This document shows, one piece after another, positions 46,714-54,800 of a DNA stretch of 64,000 nucleotides; the first letter of the stretch is position 1; every line of letters begins with the position of its first letter. A program made the position numbers and the translations under genes. The DNA lies in NCBI RefSeq assembly GCF_900109095.1, contig NZ_FNYZ01000012.1:110466-174465 (forward strand). The letters are read 5' to 3'. This DNA is from Sphingobium sp. AP50 (lineage in GTDB: Bacteria; Pseudomonadota; Alphaproteobacteria; Sphingomonadales; Sphingomonadaceae). The notes beneath the pieces were generated by a model, which was not told the origin of the DNA, did not search any database, and worked only from the letters and a program-made list of their open reading frames with translations.

Positions 46714-47883
46714 ATGACCCTGTTGGAAGACGATGGACTCCCGCCCCACAAGGCATGGCCGTTACTGTTCGTGGGCACGCATCGCCGCGCGCATCGCGCC
46801 GATCCGGAAGACATAGCCTTCGGCATCTACGCTTTTCGCATCGATCCATCTGGAGGTGCAGATTCCATGATGCCTTGCGGGATGACGCACGCGGCCCAGC
46901 CCGGTTGGATCAGCGTGCATCCTGCCGGCAAGTTCCTTTATGTAGTGAACGAAGTGCGCACCCTCGATGGACGCGATGGCGGCGCAGTCAGCGCCTTCGC
47001 CATCGACCGCGAAAATGGCGCACTCTCCCTGCTGGTCAGCCGCCCGCTGCCGCCAATGCCTTGCCATTGCACGGTCGACGCCAGCGGCCGTTTCCTGATC
47101 GTAGCGACTTTCGGCGGCGGGTCGGTGCATCTGTTCCCGATCGAGCCGGATGGCGGCATCGGCCAGGAATGCGACCGGCACATCCATAGCGGATCGAGCC
47201 TGCACCCGCAGCGTCAGACGCATCCCCATGCCCACGCCGTCCTGCTCTCCCCGGACAACCGTTTCGTTCTCGTGCCGGATCTGGGCACCGACAGCCTGCT
47301 GATCTATGGACTGGACAGCGGCAACGGTCGACTAATCCCCCGCCCGGAAAAAGCTGTAAAACTCCCCCCGCTGTCGGGTCCGCGCCATGGCGTATTTGCG
47401 CCGGACGCGCGCCACTTCTACCTGATCAACGAGATGAGCGCGACGCTGACCGTATATGACTGGCAGGCCAAGGAGGGGCGCCTCGTCTCCATACAAGCGG
47501 TTGATCTGCTGCCGCCCGATTTTGACGGGCTGCGATCCGGCGCAGCCATCGAAATTCATCCGTCGGGCCGTTTCCTCTATGCGACAACACGCAGTCATGG
47601 GTCCAGCGGGATGCCGTCGAAGCCGGGTCAGGATCTACTGATCTGGCTCCACATCGATCTTTACAGCGGCCTGCTGACGCTTGGTGACAGACTGGATTCG
47701 GGTGGCGGCATTCCCCGTAGCATCGCCCTTTCGCCCGACACGCGCCAACTGCATGTCGCACATCAATGTTCGGGCAATCTCATCGCATTCAACCTGATAG
47801 ACGGCGTCCCATCACCCACAGGTCAAGTGACAAAAACCCCCGTCCCTGTCTGCATGGCCTTCGCGCCATCCCCCGCTGACTAG
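46714..47883 (+). CDS. Beta-propeller lactonase family protein (third of three)
   Basis: A 389-residue lactonase with propeller repeats: WISVHPAGKFLYVVNEV, CTVDASGRFLIVATFGGG, VLLSPDNRFVLVPDLGTD, HGVFAPDARHFYLINEMSAT, IEIHPSGRFLYATTRS and IALSPDTRQLHVAHQ. No export signal. The start at 46714 (MTLLEDDG) was chosen because the upstream part of the open frame covers the operator-like palindromes and overlaps the divergent gene. It may hydrolyse a lactone that feeds the adjacent CoA operon. Confidence 0.83.
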   Translation: MTLLEDDGLPPHKAWPLLFVGTHRRAHRADPEDIAFGIYAFRIDPSGGADSMMPCGMTHAAQPGWISVHPAGKFLYVVNEVRTLDGRDGGAVSAFAIDRENGALSLLVSRPLPPMPCHCTVDASGRFLIVATFGGGSVHLFPIEPDGGIGQECDRHIHSGSSLHPQRQTHPHAHAVLLSPDNRFVLVPDLGTDSLLIYGLDSGNGRLIPRPEKAVKLPPLSGPRHGVFAPDARHFYLINEMSATLTVYDWQAKEGRLVSIQAVDLLPPDFDGLRSGAAIEIHPSGRFLYATTRSHGSSGMPSKPGQDLLIWLHIDLYSGLLTLGDRLDSGGGIPRSIALSPDTRQLHVAHQCSGNLIAFNLIDGVPSPTGQVTKTPVPVCMAFAPSPAD

Positions 47884-47944
47884 GCATTGGCAACCGGAAA
47901 ACAATATCGTAACCAAAATCGGACGAAAAACGAATGGACTGGCA

Positions 47945-48616
47945 TTGAACAAGAAGCCAAAACAATTGTCCCGTGACGAAGTGGTCGAGGCGGTGCGGGA
48001 AAAGATTCTAAACGGCGAACTCGTGCCCGGACAAAGGCTCGTCGAAGCGGAACTGTGCGACTATCTGAACGCCAGTCGCGGCACGGTCCGCACTGCACTG
48101 ATGGACCTCACCCATGATGGCCTTATCGAACGCATCGCCAATCGCGGCGCGCGCGTACGCATCATCAGCCTGGAGGAAGCGCTCCAGATCGTGCAGGTCC
48201 GTATGGTGGTGGAGGCGCTTTGCGTGTCACTCGCGGCGGAACGGATCACCGACAAGGAAGTCGGTGACATGCGTGCTCTGGCCGAAGGCCTGAAGGATTG
48301 CGCCGAAAAGTCCGACATCGAAGGTTTTGCCCGGCATACCCACGCCATCTTCGAAACCTATGTGCGAATCGCCAACCAGCCGGTCGCAGCCGACGTGCTG
48401 CTCCGATTGCGCGCGCAGAGCACACGCCACCGCTTCCGCCTCACCTATCGTGCCGGGCGATCGAAGATATCCCTACCCTTCTGGCTCGATATCGTGGAGG
48501 CGATCTGCAATCGCCAACCGCAGGCAGCTCACGATGCGCTATGCCGATTGGTGAGCAATATCGAGGATTCGATGAGAGCCGTCGCTGAAGAACCCGCACC
48601 CCTGGGTCGCCGCTAA
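47945..48616 (+). CDS. GntR family transcriptional regulator (FCD type)
   Basis: A 223-residue regulator. N-terminal winged HTH (residues about 8-75: EAVREKILNGELVPGQRLVEA, LNASRGTVRTALMDLTHDGLI) and an all-helical FCD effector domain (about 85-215) with VRMVVEALCVSLAA and HTHAIFETYVRIAN. The start appears to be TTG at 47945, as no in-frame ATG exists nearby. It is the likely regulator of the lactonase and CoA operon via the 46647-46673 palindromes (inference), sensing a pathway acid. Confidence 0.9.
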   Translation: MNKKPKQLSRDEVVEAVREKILNGELVPGQRLVEAELCDYLNASRGTVRTALMDLTHDGLIERIANRGARVRIISLEEALQIVQVRMVVEALCVSLAAERITDKEVGDMRALAEGLKDCAEKSDIEGFARHTHAIFETYVRIANQPVAADVLLRLRAQSTRHRFRLTYRAGRSKISLPFWLDIVEAICNRQPQAAHDALCRLVSNIEDSMRAVAEEPAPLGRR

Positions 48617-48620
48617 AGCC

Positions 48621-50045
48621 TCAGCGCAACTCTTTTCCCTCATCGGGATGAAGTTGCGAAAAGGGAATTAGCGATACCGCCGACAGAAGCCCGATCGCGA
48701 AGAAGGTTGCAGAAAAGTCGCCCTGCGCCAGATGGACGGCATCGCCACCATGCCATCGGGAAAAGATGCCGAGAAGCGTCGCTGCGAACACCACGCCGAT
48801 CGCCGACGCCGTTTGCTGCGCCATAGCCACCAACGCGGTGGCGTGGGCCATGCGCTCGGGCGGGACATCTACGAAGCCGATCGTATTGAGCGACACCAGA
48901 CAGAGTGAACTGGTCAACCCGCCCACGAAGAATATTCCGAACATAATCGAATGCGGCATGGTCGGAACCAGCAATCCGTAGGCGCCAAGCATCAGCGCCG
49001 CCATCAGGTTGGCGCCCAGGAACAGGCTGCGAAAGCTGACCCGCCGCATCGCCCGCTTCATAAAGAGCCGCGTGCCCAGTGCCCCGGCTGCAACGCCGGA
49101 GGACATCAGGCCTGCATCAAGCGGTTTCATACCAAACCCCAGTTGCAGCATTAGCGGCACCAGAAAGGGCACAGCGGTGTTGGCCAGTCGCATCGGGAAA
49201 GCGCCAACGACGTTTATGCGGAACGTCTTGATCGTCAGAATGCGCAGATCGATGACGGGTGCAGCCACGCGCAGACTATAGCGGATATAGAGCAACAGCG
49301 ACACAACGCCCGTCCCGATAAACGCATAGGAGGTCCAAGAGCTGACAAGGCCCCGACTGACTGCCTCGATTCCCCCAAGCGTTGCGCCAAGGCCGATGCC
49401 CATCAACGCAAAGCCCCTACTGTCGAAGGGGCGCCGTTTGGCTTCGCCGGTATCGGCATCGACGAACGCTATCGCAAGCAAGATGGCGATCAAGCCCAAC
49501 GGAATATTCACCAGAAAGATCCAGCGCCACGACGCGATCGATATGATCGCACCGCCGATAAGGGGACCTAGCAGGCGGCCAATCGTCGGCGGCAACGTGA
49601 ACCAGACCATCGCCGCCATCAGTTCAGATGCGGGCACCGTGCGTAAAAGGATCAATCGTCCGACTGGTACCATCAGTGCCGCGCCAAAGCCCTGCAACAC
49701 GCGACAGATGATCAGCAACGTGGCTGATTGCGCCATCCCACATAGAGCCGATGCGCCGGAAAAGATCAGGATGGCGCTGCAGAACATGCGTTTGGCACCA
49801 AAGCGATCCACCAGCCAGGCGCTGATCGGCAGAAACACTGCAAGACTTACCGCATATGCAGCGATCACGAGATTGAGCTGAAGCGGGACCACGCCTAGCG
49901 ACCTTGCCATGTCAGGCAGGGCCACACTGGTAGCCATCATGTCGACATTTTGGAGGAACATCGGCGCTGCGATGATGAGCGGGATAAATTTCCGTGTGGC
50001 TGCCATCAATTGGAGCCGTCGATTTTCAGGGCTGTCGATGCCCAA
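48621..50045 (-). CDS. MFS drug:H+ antiporter-2 (DHA2)-like transporter
   Basis: A 474-residue inner-membrane protein with about 14 hydrophobic segments. DMMATSVALPDMARSLG near TM1, DRFGAKRMF (motif A), GFGAALMVPVGRLILLR and the WRWIFLVNIPLGLIAIL segment between TM6 and TM7 are hallmarks of EmrB/QacA-type exporters. It is convergent with the GntR gene (4-bp gap). It may export the toxic substrate or an intermediate. TTTGTTACCATT at 50086-50097 lies in its promoter region. Confidence 0.92.
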   Translation of the reverse strand: MGIDSPENRRLQLMAATRKFIPLIIAAPMFLQNVDMMATSVALPDMARSLGVVPLQLNLVIAAYAVSLAVFLPISAWLVDRFGAKRMFCSAILIFSGASALCGMAQSATLLIICRVLQGFGAALMVPVGRLILLRTVPASELMAAMVWFTLPPTIGRLLGPLIGGAIISIASWRWIFLVNIPLGLIAILLAIAFVDADTGEAKRRPFDSRGFALMGIGLGATLGGIEAVSRGLVSSWTSYAFIGTGVVSLLLYIRYSLRVAAPVIDLRILTIKTFRINVVGAFPMRLANTAVPFLVPLMLQLGFGMKPLDAGLMSSGVAAGALGTRLFMKRAMRRVSFRSLFLGANLMAALMLGAYGLLVPTMPHSIMFGIFFVGGLTSSLCLVSLNTIGFVDVPPERMAHATALVAMAQQTASAIGVVFAATLLGIFSRWHGGDAVHLAQGDFSATFFAIGLLSAVSLIPFSQLHPDEGKELR

Positions 50046-50498
50046 TCTGCCCTATCGGTCATAACGCCCCAATTCAGCTCACATTTTTGTTACCATTCTT
50101 GTAAACGTTTTTATCCTCTATCGTGCGCGGCGCGCACTCGCAACAACTCTGTCGCGAATTTGAAATCGTAACTACCATCATTTCTGCCCGTCGCTGTGCT
50201 CGCAGGACCCTGAGCGCTGCGATTCACCGATAGTATGAGCCCAAAAAAGCCTCTTTTCTGACAACAACAAGACAAGAAGTGGATCAGCGCGGTACTGTGG
50301 GTCCTGATGGGATGAACAACCAAGCCAACCGCACGACAAACGATAGCGCCGTTGTTCTAGCTAAGAGCGGCGGGGGGGCCAGCAGTGCAATTCCGTTCCC
50401 CCACACCGTTCGGTCAGTCAGCCTAAAGTCATTGCTGCGCAATGTAGATTGCGGCATAATCAACTTCGGCGGGCAGACCTTCTGAACGAAGGTTCGCC
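50046..50498. other. Junction gap, no gene recognised
   Basis: This contains the MFS promoter area and then low-information sequence up to the alpA remnant. A 58-codon frame from ATG 50312 to 50485 lacks domain features and was not called. The boundary between catabolic block and mobile island probably lies here. Confidence 0.35.
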
Positions 50499-50769
50499 AT
50501 GAAGTCTGATATATCTGAATGCTCTTTTGACGCGACGATCGCTTCGGAAGCAAGCACGACCCACGGGAAAGATCGCCGGACAGACCGGCTCCTGCGGAAA
50601 CCTGAGGTTACCGCAAAAACCGGGCTGTCCGTGTCGGCTGTATCGGTTGGAAACAGCCGGCCGCTTCCCTCGCCGCCGTCGCATCGGATTGCGCTCCGTC
50701 GCTTGGTATGAAAGCGACATCGAGGAGTTTATTGCTGATCCTCTAGGCTACCGTTCAGGTACCGGCTGA
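50499..50769 (+). pseudogene. alpA: AlpA family DNA-binding regulator, frameshifted
   Basis: Frame one (from ATG 50499) gives DRLLRKPEVTAKTGLSVSA and then leaves the family pattern. Another frame picks it up exactly from 50641: YRLETAGRFPRRRRIGLRSV, then AWYESDIEEFIADPLGYR, ending at TGA 50767. Joined, they match the AlpA/excisionase-like MerR-type HTH. Only 1 base lies between codons where 3 are expected, so a 2-bp loss near 50640 is the simplest explanation. AlpA proteins activate integrase or excision genes, and a P4-type integrase is convergent with a 41-bp overlap. Confidence 0.72.
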
Positions 50770-52060
50770 CCACATCCTGCGCTGGGTCGAAACCACATGT
50801 TATGAGGTCCGCCCAAATCTGGATGAGCGTCCCCCGCGGTTTGCGATAGCGAGATCGGTTGTACGACCATTCCGATGCGGACACCCCTGGCGGAACATGG
50901 GCGAGGACCAGATCGATCACCATCCGGTCTCCGTCCCGCTCGAGCTCGGCCGCCCGCTCATTCATGATAGTCGAAAATGACGATCTCCAGCCGTGGGGCA
51001 CCATCACATTCTTGTATCGCCCTCCTCCCATGCGTTTGTACATGGTGCTTAGAGCCGCATCGGACATCGGCTTTCGCCATGATTTCGAATTAGGAAAGAG
51101 GAGTGCGAAGCCGCCCGTCAGCGGCCGCAGTGCGCGGAGCACTTCAACGGCCTGATGTGGCAGTGGCACGTCATGTCCGAAAGCTGGATTGCCTTTGTCC
51201 TCGACGTCGAGCTTCATACGGCTTGCAGGGATACGCCAGATGGGTGCATTCGGTATTGCGTCGGGATTATCCCAATTAATACCTTCGAATTCGTTCCAGA
51301 GTGCGGTTCGCAACACCCCTACCCGGACCAGGGTCAGCGCCAGAAGACGGGAAGCAAGCTTGACGGTCAGGCTCGACGTAGATCGATCCACGGCCTTCTG
51401 AAATTCGAGGGTATCAGGCACTTCTGTAAGTGCCGGCTGCTTTGATCCTCGGCGCGCCGGCTTGAGCGCATCCTTTATCTCGTCGATCTCCAGCAGGATC
51501 GCATGTTCGACGAGCCCCTCTCCCTTCGCGCGCCGGAAGACACTTTTTATGTAGCCACGGACGCGTTTGGCGGTTTCGATGGAGCCCCTTGCCTCGATCT
51601 TCCGGAGTGCCCGCAGAATGGGCGCGCTCTCGATCTGGCCGATCGGAAGATTACCGAACAGGGGATAGAGGTCGCGTTCAAATCGGTTGCGGACCCGCTT
51701 GGCGTTCGAAGCCGACCAGATTGGCTCCTGGTCGGCCAGCCATTCTTCGGCAAGCTTCCTGAAGGTTATCTTCGCGGCCTCAATCCTGGCGATCTTGGCC
51801 TTCTGCTTCTCCATCGCCGGATCCTTACCTTCAGAGACGAGCTTGCGTGCCTCGTGATGGGCCTCCCGTGCCGCGACGAGTCCCATCTCGGGATAGCGGC
51901 CAAGGGTGAGCGTCTTTTCCTTGGGTCCGATGCGATATCGGTACCGCCAGAATTTTCCGCCGGCTGAGGTGACGTGGAGAAAAAGCCCTTGAGAATCGGC
52001 AAGGCGGTAATCGCTTGCCTGAGGCTTGGCATTCTTAATTTCGACGATGGTAAGCGACAT
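50729..52060 (-). CDS. P4-type tyrosine recombinase/integrase
   Basis: A 443-residue integrase. N-terminal DUF4102-like domain (residues 1-85: KNAKPQASDYRLADSQGLFL, WRYRYRIGPKEKTLTLGRYPEM), SAM-like core-binding domain (about 100-190) and catalytic domain (about 215-420). Catalytic residues: Arg in LTLVRVGVLRTALWNE (the usual GxRPGE is altered to RVGVLR), HGWRSSF for His and Arg, and the Tyr in WSYNRSRYRKPRG. It integrates an island at a tRNA-type att site. Tandem 10-bp repeats and a tRNA 3'-end fragment lie just upstream. Confidence 0.92.
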   Translation of the reverse strand: MSLTIVEIKNAKPQASDYRLADSQGLFLHVTSAGGKFWRYRYRIGPKEKTLTLGRYPEMGLVAAREAHHEARKLVSEGKDPAMEKQKAKIARIEAAKITFRKLAEEWLADQEPIWSASNAKRVRNRFERDLYPLFGNLPIGQIESAPILRALRKIEARGSIETAKRVRGYIKSVFRRAKGEGLVEHAILLEIDEIKDALKPARRGSKQPALTEVPDTLEFQKAVDRSTSSLTVKLASRLLALTLVRVGVLRTALWNEFEGINWDNPDAIPNAPIWRIPASRMKLDVEDKGNPAFGHDVPLPHQAVEVLRALRPLTGGFALLFPNSKSWRKPMSDAALSTMYKRMGGGRYKNVMVPHGWRSSFSTIMNERAAELERDGDRMVIDLVLAHVPPGVSASEWSYNRSRYRKPRGTLIQIWADLITCGFDPAQDVVSRYLNGSLEDQQ

Positions 52061-52119
52061 GAGATTATACCCTCAAATCGGCCCGCCATGCCCGCAATTA
52101 TGCCCACAGATTCGCTGAA

Positions 52120-52179
52120 CTGTCCTGGTCTGTCCTGGTCTGTCCTGACCTGTCCTGACCTGTCCTGACCTGTCCTGAA
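52120..52179. repeat. Six tandem 10-bp repeats upstream of integrase
   Basis: The unit CTGTCCTGGT/CTGTCCTGAC occurs six times head to tail: units 1-2 end GGT, units 3-5 end GAC and unit 6 ends GAA. CTGAAC flanks both sides. They lie 60-120 bp upstream of the integrase start, a position suited to recombinase arm-type or regulator binding. Confidence 0.85.
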
Positions 52180-52252
52180 CAGCAAAAACGCTGAGAAACC
52201 CCAATATTTCAGAGGTTTATTATAGCATCAGAACTGTCTTGAAAGCAATATT

Positions 52253-52287
52253 TGGTGGGCCCGGCAGCACACGAACTCGCAACCTAG
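52253..52287 (-). other. Decayed tRNA 3' end, probable attachment-site remnant
   Basis: On the minus strand this reads as a tRNA 3' portion: a GGTT, a TTCG T-loop-like core, then CTGCCGGGCCCACCA including CCA. The acceptor strand is intact, but the T-stem no longer pairs fully and the rest of a tRNA is missing. It faces the integrase start, as expected for an att site of a tRNA-targeting integrase. Confidence 0.5.
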
Positions 52288-52751
52288 CTGAAACGACTGT
52301 TTGGTCGTCGGGAAGTCTCAGTTTTCTCATCGCAAATGGCCTGATCCTAAACTACCGCCCCCGCCTCTCCTTTTGAAATCGAATGCGCACCCCAATTCAG
52401 TAATGCTCCAACATCACAGAGCCTCCGGCGATCTGTCGGCGAGTGTGGCAAAACCGTCGTTCTCGGTTCGCCATAAAGGACGGCTTTTGGCCGATAGCGG
52501 TCTGTCCTCATTAAAATGGCTTACCGGACAAAGCCGACATTAGGATAGCGCTCGCAGAAATCGGCACTATCATCGACAGAATAACGCTTTGAACCCAGTT
52601 ATTGGCACAGGCGCCAGAGCATCATCCGCACCCGTGCGTCGTAGCAGTCAAGCGCGAGAATATTGTTACAAAGTCACAGGGGTTCCGAACGCCGCGCAAC
52701 GGATCGACGCCAGCATCTCGACAAAGCGATTGTCGGGTCTTATCGAGAGAT
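52288..52751. other. Gap before defence-like cargo, no gene recognised
   Basis: No frame with family features is visible. The stretch probably includes the promoter of the membrane protein gene at 52752. The open frame that begins at 52602 joins that gene, but its first 50 residues are basic and low-complexity without a ribosome site. Confidence 0.35.
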
Positions 52752-53180
52752 ATGCGGTGGGTAAAACGAACCATTTTGGTGGCAAATGTCCTTATGTTTG
52801 GACTTCTGCTATTACTGCTCGACCTTCAGGGCGCGTCGTTAATTCGGCCGGGGGATTGGGAATATAAGGACCTGATTGCGGTTCTCCTTACTGTTGTTTC
52901 ATTGATAGTGACCTTTATTGGATTTATCGTCGCCGTTGCCGCTATCTGGGGCTTCCAGACGCTGCGCAATATAGCAGAGCAGATTTCGGTTGAGACATCG
53001 AAGACTGGGAGCGACAGCTATCTTAAATCGGAGAATTTTACCCAGCGAGTGGACGCCGCCATTACTGCAGCGATGGAAGCCCGCGCGCGGGATGCGGTTC
53101 AAGATGCCTTGGGTGCGTCGATCGTGAAATCCGACGCCGCCCCGGAACATCAAGTGCGAGATGAAGAATGGCGCGACTGA
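52752..53180 (+). CDS. Small two-TM membrane protein of unknown function
   Basis: A 142-residue protein with two hydrophobic helices (residues about 6-25 and 43-68) and a hydrophilic, probably helical C-terminal tail (about 69-142) containing FTQRVDAAITAAMEARARDA. GAGAGA precedes ATG 52752. Its 3' end overlaps the ImmA/IrrE gene by 13 bp, so the two are translationally linked. I do not recognise the family. A membrane protein coupled to a zinc protease suggests a sensor or effector anchored in the inner membrane. Confidence 0.7.
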   Translation: MRWVKRTILVANVLMFGLLLLLLDLQGASLIRPGDWEYKDLIAVLLTVVSLIVTFIGFIVAVAAIWGFQTLRNIAEQISVETSKTGSDSYLKSENFTQRVDAAITAAMEARARDAVQDALGASIVKSDAAPEHQVRDEEWRD

Positions 53181-53656
53181 GCATCCCCCAACTGCCCCCC
53201 TATGCGGCGGAAGCTATCGCTCGACATCAGGTGGAAGCTCCGGTCAAACTGGGAGCCATTGCCAATGACCTGGGCGTTAAGGTGGTGATCAGCGATCTGC
53301 CTCTCGCTGTGTCGGGAATGCTTGTCCTCGATAAGGATGATCGCCAGACTTGGACCATCAAAGTCAATCGGCACGAGCATCGTAATCGGCAGCGTTTCAC
53401 AATTGCCCATGAAATTGCACATTACGTTCTCCATCGAGATGTCATAGGCAATGAGTTGGTAGACGATACATTTTATCGGAGCGGCCTGTCAGAGCGGCGC
53501 GAATATGAGGCAAATGCCTTGGCAGCCGAGATCTTAATGCCGTGGCATCTAATCACCCAGCTTATGCGCAACGGCGAAAGGGATGTTGATAAACTTGCAG
53601 AAGCATTGCAGGTTTCTCCAGCGGCCATGAATATCCGCTTGGGCGTGCTTACCTGA
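53168..53656 (+). CDS. ImmA/IrrE family metallo-endopeptidase
   Basis: A 162-residue zinc peptidase. The HEIAH motif is at residues 81-85 in RFTIAHEIAHYVLH, with the third ligand in the EYEANALAAEILMP segment about residue 112. The C-terminal helix shows VDKLAEALQVSPAAMNIRL. These enzymes cleave phage-type repressors or stress regulators (ImmA, IrrE/PprI). It lacks an N-terminal HTH, and no XRE repressor gene is adjacent, so its target may be the neighbouring Beta-family or membrane protein (inference). Confidence 0.9.
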   Translation: MARLSIPQLPPYAAEAIARHQVEAPVKLGAIANDLGVKVVISDLPLAVSGMLVLDKDDRQTWTIKVNRHEHRNRQRFTIAHEIAHYVLHRDVIGNELVDDTFYRSGLSERREYEANALAAEILMPWHLITQLMRNGERDVDKLAEALQVSPAAMNIRLGVLT

Positions 53657-53684
53657 AGCCGCGATCTGTTGGAGAGAGTTCATT

Positions 53685-54800
53685 TTGTCTACTGCAAAAT
53701 ACTTTCCGAGCCTGACTATTCGACAAAGCGAGGCCGAAGCGCTGCGCAGGTTGGCGGAACCGATTAAGGACTCGATCTTCCCGATTGCTCGCGTCCAAGC
53801 GTGGCCCCATCCGAAAAAAGGGGAAGGCGGTCCCATTCAAAGGTCGACCGATCATATGGCGGAAGCCTATGGAGAGCGTCGGATCGGTATGGACCTCGCA
53901 CTACCAGCCCCGCCGTCTGACAAAATTTACAAAACCCAGGACCGTGCTGACTGGGCCGCACTGGGTCGTTCAGAGGTAGCTGCACTTCACAACCCGGCAA
54001 ATGGATATGAGGCTTGGTGTTCGTTCATTCGAAGCGACGAGCGTCGTATCCCTGTGGTGCAATGGAACGACAACCCCGCTTTGTTAAAGGCCCAGGTTCA
54101 GCAGCTCGCTGCGCTGAACCGGGGGCTGATTTTTCGATTCCGTCGATCGCGAGGTTGGAATCTAACGCAAGCTGCCGCGCTTGCCGACCTTCCTTTGGGC
54201 CAGCATCATCTGTTGATGATTTACGACTACGAGCAGATTGGCTTATCCGACGATCTCACCTCCATCGGCGTTATGGCTCAAAGCGCGATCCTCGCTTCCA
54301 ACTCACATATTTCGGGCGGGTCACGTGCTCATGTTTTTAAGGCTTCGAGTTTCCCAAGCGAATTCACTTCCACTGGCGCAGAATATGCTTGTCTGACGAT
54401 TCGGGAGCGACAACTTTACAACATGCTGAAATCAAGCCCGCCTATCGTCGCGGCCGGGATTGATTTGCTATACGGCGATCATGCCGCCATTTTCGCGTCC
54501 GACAGGGACCCTGCGTTTCGCGGCGTTCCTCGCGTCGATTACCCGATGCCTGGTGAATGGATTTATCATCGTCGACGCGAAGGCTTTCACAACGCTGCAG
54601 TCCGAGTGCGAGAGGATCTGAAGTGGGATGATTCGAACTTGTGCTGGGGCGCGCAGCGGATCAGGGAAGCTGCCACCGGCAAAATGGAAGGCCTAAATGC
54701 GGCGGGTAGGTGGACTACAATTCGAATGAATATTCATATGCATGTTCAGGCGCAATCGGCGGGCGCCTCATTAACCACAGACGAGCCTTGGGTCGACTAG
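53685..54800 (+). CDS. Beta protein (T4-like Beta / sce7725-type) family protein
   Basis: A 371-residue protein. The N-terminus (FPSLTIRQSEAEALRRLAEP, IFPIARVQAW) and the DLTSIGVMAQSAILAS and GEWIYHRRREGFHNAAVRV segments fit the Beta-protein family found in phages and bacterial islands; the biochemical role is not established. The start is TTG 53685 with GGAGAGAG eight bases upstream, 28 bp after the ImmA gene. The 3' end shares CTAG with the convergent sce7726-type gene: both stop codons overlap in four bases. Confidence 0.72.
   Translation: MSTAKYFPSLTIRQSEAEALRRLAEPIKDSIFPIARVQAWPHPKKGEGGPIQRSTDHMAEAYGERRIGMDLALPAPPSDKIYKTQDRADWAALGRSEVAALHNPANGYEAWCSFIRSDERRIPVVQWNDNPALLKAQVQQLAALNRGLIFRFRRSRGWNLTQAAALADLPLGQHHLLMIYDYEQIGLSDDLTSIGVMAQSAILASNSHISGGSRAHVFKASSFPSEFTSTGAEYACLTIRERQLYNMLKSSPPIVAAGIDLLYGDHAAIFASDRDPAFRGVPRVDYPMPGEWIYHRRREGFHNAAVRVREDLKWDDSNLCWGAQRIREAATGKMEGLNAAGRWTTIRMNIHMHVQAQSAGASLTTDEPWVD

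Noticed and set aside
45261..47189. 642-codon plus-strand frame spanning the hydratase, dehydratase and lactonase region
   Set aside because: It overlaps three well-supported genes in other frames and shows no protein family.
50312..50485. 58-codon frame upstream of the alpA remnant
   Set aside because: No family pattern or convincing ribosome site; could be chance or a relic.
52120..52179. Tandem repeats considered as a CRISPR array
   Set aside because: Units are 10 bp and contiguous with no spacers; no cas genes are present in the window.
52253..52287. Considered as a functional tRNA gene
   Set aside because: Only the 3' third is present and the T-stem does not pair, so it is at most an att remnant.
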